Assembly: GCF_000732485.2 (NCBI RefSeq)
Contig: NZ_JAQV02000026.1
Coordinates: forward strand, 1-64,000
Direction of reading: 5' to 3'
Source: Bacillus sp. SJS
GTDB taxonomy: Bacteria > Bacillota > Bacilli > Bacillales > Bacillaceae
DNA: 64,000 bases
Part shown: positions 62,052 through 64,000 of the stretch, one piece after another
Position numbering within the stretch: the stretch's first letter is position 1
Layout of the letters: each line of letters begins with the position of its first letter
Translations under genes and position numbers: made by a program
Notes under the pieces: generated by a model
The model's database searches: none
What the model saw: the letters and a program-made list of their open reading frames with translations, nothing else
What the model was told of the DNA's origin: nothing

Positions 62052-62142
62052 TATGTGAATATACAACGATTAATAGTCTCCGTTCATGAGTACAATGGTT
62101 TATTCTTATTATTCTGAACATAAGTCTTTACTCCTTATAAAT

Positions 62143-62171
62143 AAAAAAAAGCCGTGCGAGTGTGCACGGCT
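62143..62171 (-). terminator. Terminator of the compatible-solute transporter operon
   Basis: On the minus strand AGCCGTGC-ACACTC-GCACGGCT is followed by a run of eight T, just after the stop at 62180. Confidence 0.88.
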
Positions 62172-62179
62172 AAGCAAAG

Positions 62180-63700
62180 TTACTTTTTCAGAAGTTTCGT
62201 TTTCACTAGATAATCCTTTGCTACCTTTTCAGCTGCTTCTCCTTTAACGTTAACGAGATAATTCATGTTTCTCATCTCATCATCTGTAATTTGACCAGCA
62301 AGCTTATTGAGCGGCTCCTCCAGCTCTGGATATTTTTCCAGCGTTTCCTGCTTTAAGAGAGGGGCTCCCTGATAAGGAGGGAATAGTCCCTTGTCATCTT
62401 CCAGCGTAACGAGTTTGTATTGCGCCAGTTCGCTGTCGGTTGAGTACGCGTCAATTAAGTTCACTTCACCGGATTGGATTGCACTGTAGCGAAGCTTCGG
62501 CTCCATCGTCTTTAATGCCGGAAATTTAATTCCATAGAGCTCTTGAATTCCCTTATACCCATCCTGCCTGTCTGAGAATTCAAGGGTGAATCCTACTTTC
62601 ATGTTTTGCTGAACTTGCTTTAGATCAGAAATGGTTTTTAAATCAAACTGCTCGGCTGTATCTTTTGGAACAGCAAGCGTATAGGTGTTGTTAAATTGCA
62701 TCGGCTCTAAATAGGCCATGCTGTATTGATCCTTCATGCCTTTTTTTGCTTGCTCATAGACGGCTTGTTCGTCCCCGCCTTTAGGTTCCTCTTTCAGGAA
62801 TGTAGAAAGTGCAGTGCCGGTGAACTCAGGATAGATATCCACTTCACCGGACTCAAGAGCATTAAAAAGGAAGGAGGTTTTGCCGAGGCTCGGCTGCAGC
62901 TCTACTTCTAAATCCGTGTCCTGCTCAATGAGCAGTTTGTACATATTAATAAGGATTTCAGGCTCAGAGCCCAATTTTCCTGCAATGACGATATCCTTTT
63001 TGCCTGATCCCCAGGCGAGCGGCACCGCGATAATGAGAGCGATGACCAGCGCTGCAATTCCAGCTTTTTTTGCTGAACCTCTTGTAGAAACTTTTTCTGC
63101 CAGTCTTAGCAATACATCAAAAAAGATGGCAAGCAGGGCGGCAGGAATCGCTCCGAGGATAATCAGCATGTTATCATTCCGGTCTATTCCAAGAAGAATC
63201 AGCTTTCCGAGCCCTCCTGCTCCAATTAATGCAGCAAGAGTGGTCGTTCCGACAATCAATACCATAGCTGTTCGGATTCCGGCCATAATAACGGGCAATG
63301 CCAGCGGAAGTTCTACTTTGAATAAGCGTTTTCGGTTATTCATTCCCATTGCTCTTGCTGCTTCAACAAGAGAGGGATCGACTTCTTTTATCCCGGTATA
63401 CGTATTCCGCAGAATCGGGAGAAGTGCATAAATAACGAGCGCAATAACAGCCGGCACAACCCCTATCCCTACAAGGGGAATAAGCAGTCCCAGCAAAGCA
63501 AGTGAAGGAATGGTTTGCAAGACAGCTGTAACTCCGATTACTCCTTCAGCAAGCCTTGCTTTTCTCGTCAATAGAATGCCGAGCGGAATTGTAACAATCA
63601 CAGCAATGATGAGTGCAATAAACGATATTTGAATGTGCTCGAGCAGGGCTGTCCACAGCTGGTCCTGCCGCTCCTGGAAGGTGGTAATGAATGAGTTCAT
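62180..63700 (-). CDS. Glycine betaine/choline ABC transporter: fused permease and substrate-binding protein (OpuB/OpuC-type)
   Basis: A 506-residue fusion. Residues 1-205 are the permease (about six helices, with the EAA motif VEAARAMGMNNRKRLFKVELPLALPVIMAGIR). After a membrane segment, residues 230-506 are an OpuBC/OpuCC-like binding domain: KDIVIAGKLGSEPEILINMYKLLIEQDTDLEVELQPSLGKTSFLFNALESGEVDIYPEFTGTALS. The fused form replaces the usual separate permease and lipoprotein. It overlaps the ATPase stop by 4 bp. Uptake of an osmoprotectant (glycine betaine, choline or carnitine) is expected. Confidence 0.9.
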   Translation of the reverse strand: MNSFITTFQERQDQLWTALLEHIQISFIALIIAVIVTIPLGILLTRKARLAEGVIGVTAVLQTIPSLALLGLLIPLVGIGVVPAVIALVIYALLPILRNTYTGIKEVDPSLVEAARAMGMNNRKRLFKVELPLALPVIMAGIRTAMVLIVGTTTLAALIGAGGLGKLILLGIDRNDNMLIILGAIPAALLAIFFDVLLRLAEKVSTRGSAKKAGIAALVIALIIAVPLAWGSGKKDIVIAGKLGSEPEILINMYKLLIEQDTDLEVELQPSLGKTSFLFNALESGEVDIYPEFTGTALSTFLKEEPKGGDEQAVYEQAKKGMKDQYSMAYLEPMQFNNTYTLAVPKDTAEQFDLKTISDLKQVQQNMKVGFTLEFSDRQDGYKGIQELYGIKFPALKTMEPKLRYSAIQSGEVNLIDAYSTDSELAQYKLVTLEDDKGLFPPYQGAPLLKQETLEKYPELEEPLNKLAGQITDDEMRNMNYLVNVKGEAAEKVAKDYLVKTKLLKK

Positions 63701-64000
63701 CTGACTTCCTCCATTCCGAGCTGTCCAGCCAGGTATTCCATCATACCTTCTGAAGTTATAACGCCCATAATGGCCCCATTTTTTTCAACGGCGAGAGCAG
63801 GTTTTCCTTTTAAGCGTTCAATTGCTTCTTGAACAGACGCATCGTGGTTAATCGGCAGATCAGGAAACTCCGCAGGCACCGGCTGAAATGCATATGAAAG
63901 CTCACCGATTTTCGCCTGACGGACTCTGCGCTCAGGTACGGCTCTTGAACCGATAAATTCTTTTACAAAATCGTTTGCCGGATTTTGAATAAGTCCATTT
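63697..64000 (-). CDS. Osmoprotectant ABC transporter ATPase, C-terminal part (cut by window edge)
   Basis: The frame runs off the right edge. It reads NPANDFVKEFIGSRAVPERRVR at the visible N-terminal side, the sequence that follows the nucleotide-binding domain in ProV/OpuCA-type ATPases, and then a partial CBS domain (NHDASVQEAIERLKGKPALAVEKNGAIMGVITSEGMMEYLA). The Walker motifs lie outside the window. The CBS part may sense ionic strength, as in OpuA-type ATPases. First gene of the operon, overlapping the permease fusion by 4 bp. Confidence 0.88.
   Translation of the reverse strand, partial: NGLIQNPANDFVKEFIGSRAVPERRVRQAKIGELSYAFQPVPAEFPDLPINHDASVQEAIERLKGKPALAVEKNGAIMGVITSEGMMEYLAGQLGMEEVR

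Overview
The window is chromosomal DNA of a Gram-positive endospore-former-type Bacillaceae (Bacillus / Metabacillus / Priestia range). The basis is the Bacillus-like 5' end of a 16S rRNA at the left edge, G-rich Shine-Dalgarno sites before nearly every gene, TTGACA/TATAAT-type promoters, Fur, TnrA/GlnR and CcpA operator sequences, and genes typical of the family: a YngI-like acyl-CoA synthetase, YrhDE-like and YoaE-like formate dehydrogenases, NrgAB, a liquefying alpha-amylase, a YtrA-like operon and a Bacillus megaterium-type gas vesicle cluster. Species cannot be fixed from sequence alone. No phage, insertion sequence or CRISPR array was seen.

Layout. 1-9,400: end of an rRNA operon, an alkyltransferase-like repair protein, a TPP riboswitch with thiT, a class D sortase with its acidic cell-wall substrate, a GNAT enzyme, a DMT exporter, an acyl-CoA synthetase, a DinB-fold protein, a lone tRNA-Ala(GGC) and a YkuD L,D-transpeptidase whose signal peptide is out of frame. 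9,600-16,300: a membrane-anchored penicillin-acylase-family enzyme and two iron systems: an FTR1 permease behind a perfect Fur inverted repeat, and feoA with a naturally split feoB. 16,400-27,300: SH3 and RsiV-like secreted proteins, a nested repeat element, two molybdopterin formate-dehydrogenase-type enzymes flanking a frameshifted MFS transporter, a uroporphyrinogen-III-synthase-like protein and a CBO0543-type membrane protein. 27,200-42,300: a signalling region with two STAS/RsbR-like proteins, a chemoreceptor, a YtrA-like GntR/ABC operon, sugar-metabolism genes, a 102-bp tandem array, and genes matching the B. cereus sigma-B input module: rsbY (REC-PP2C phosphatase), rsbM (CheR-type methyltransferase) and rsbK (hybrid kinase). 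A free-standing small RNA gene with its own promoter and terminator lies divergent from rsbK.

42,800-54,100: a second L,D-transpeptidase, a peptide transporter, amtB-glnK behind TnrA/GlnR boxes, and a twelve-gene gas vesicle operon in the order gvpQ-B-R-N-F-G-L-S-K-J-T-U, read leftward. It lacks gvpA and gvpP. The only good promoter found ahead of it is a sigma-B-type match (GTTTGA, 15 bp, GGGTAA), which suggests that the RsbK/RsbM/RsbY pathway in the same window could control flotation. A hairpin between gvpB and gvpR may bias expression toward the shell protein. 54,200-64,000: LysR and HxlR regulators divergent from a quinone-oxidoreductase-type dehydrogenase, a DUF420 protein, UppP, an AI-2E-family exporter, an alpha-amylase with a CcpA cre site, and a compatible-solute ABC transporter cut by the right edge.

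The observations most worth following are the unassigned structured small RNA (42,124-42,238), the inferred sigma-B to gas-vesicle link, the repeat elements at 18,179-18,379 and 36,745-37,138, and the two apparent single-base frameshifts (near 9,300 and at 21,324).
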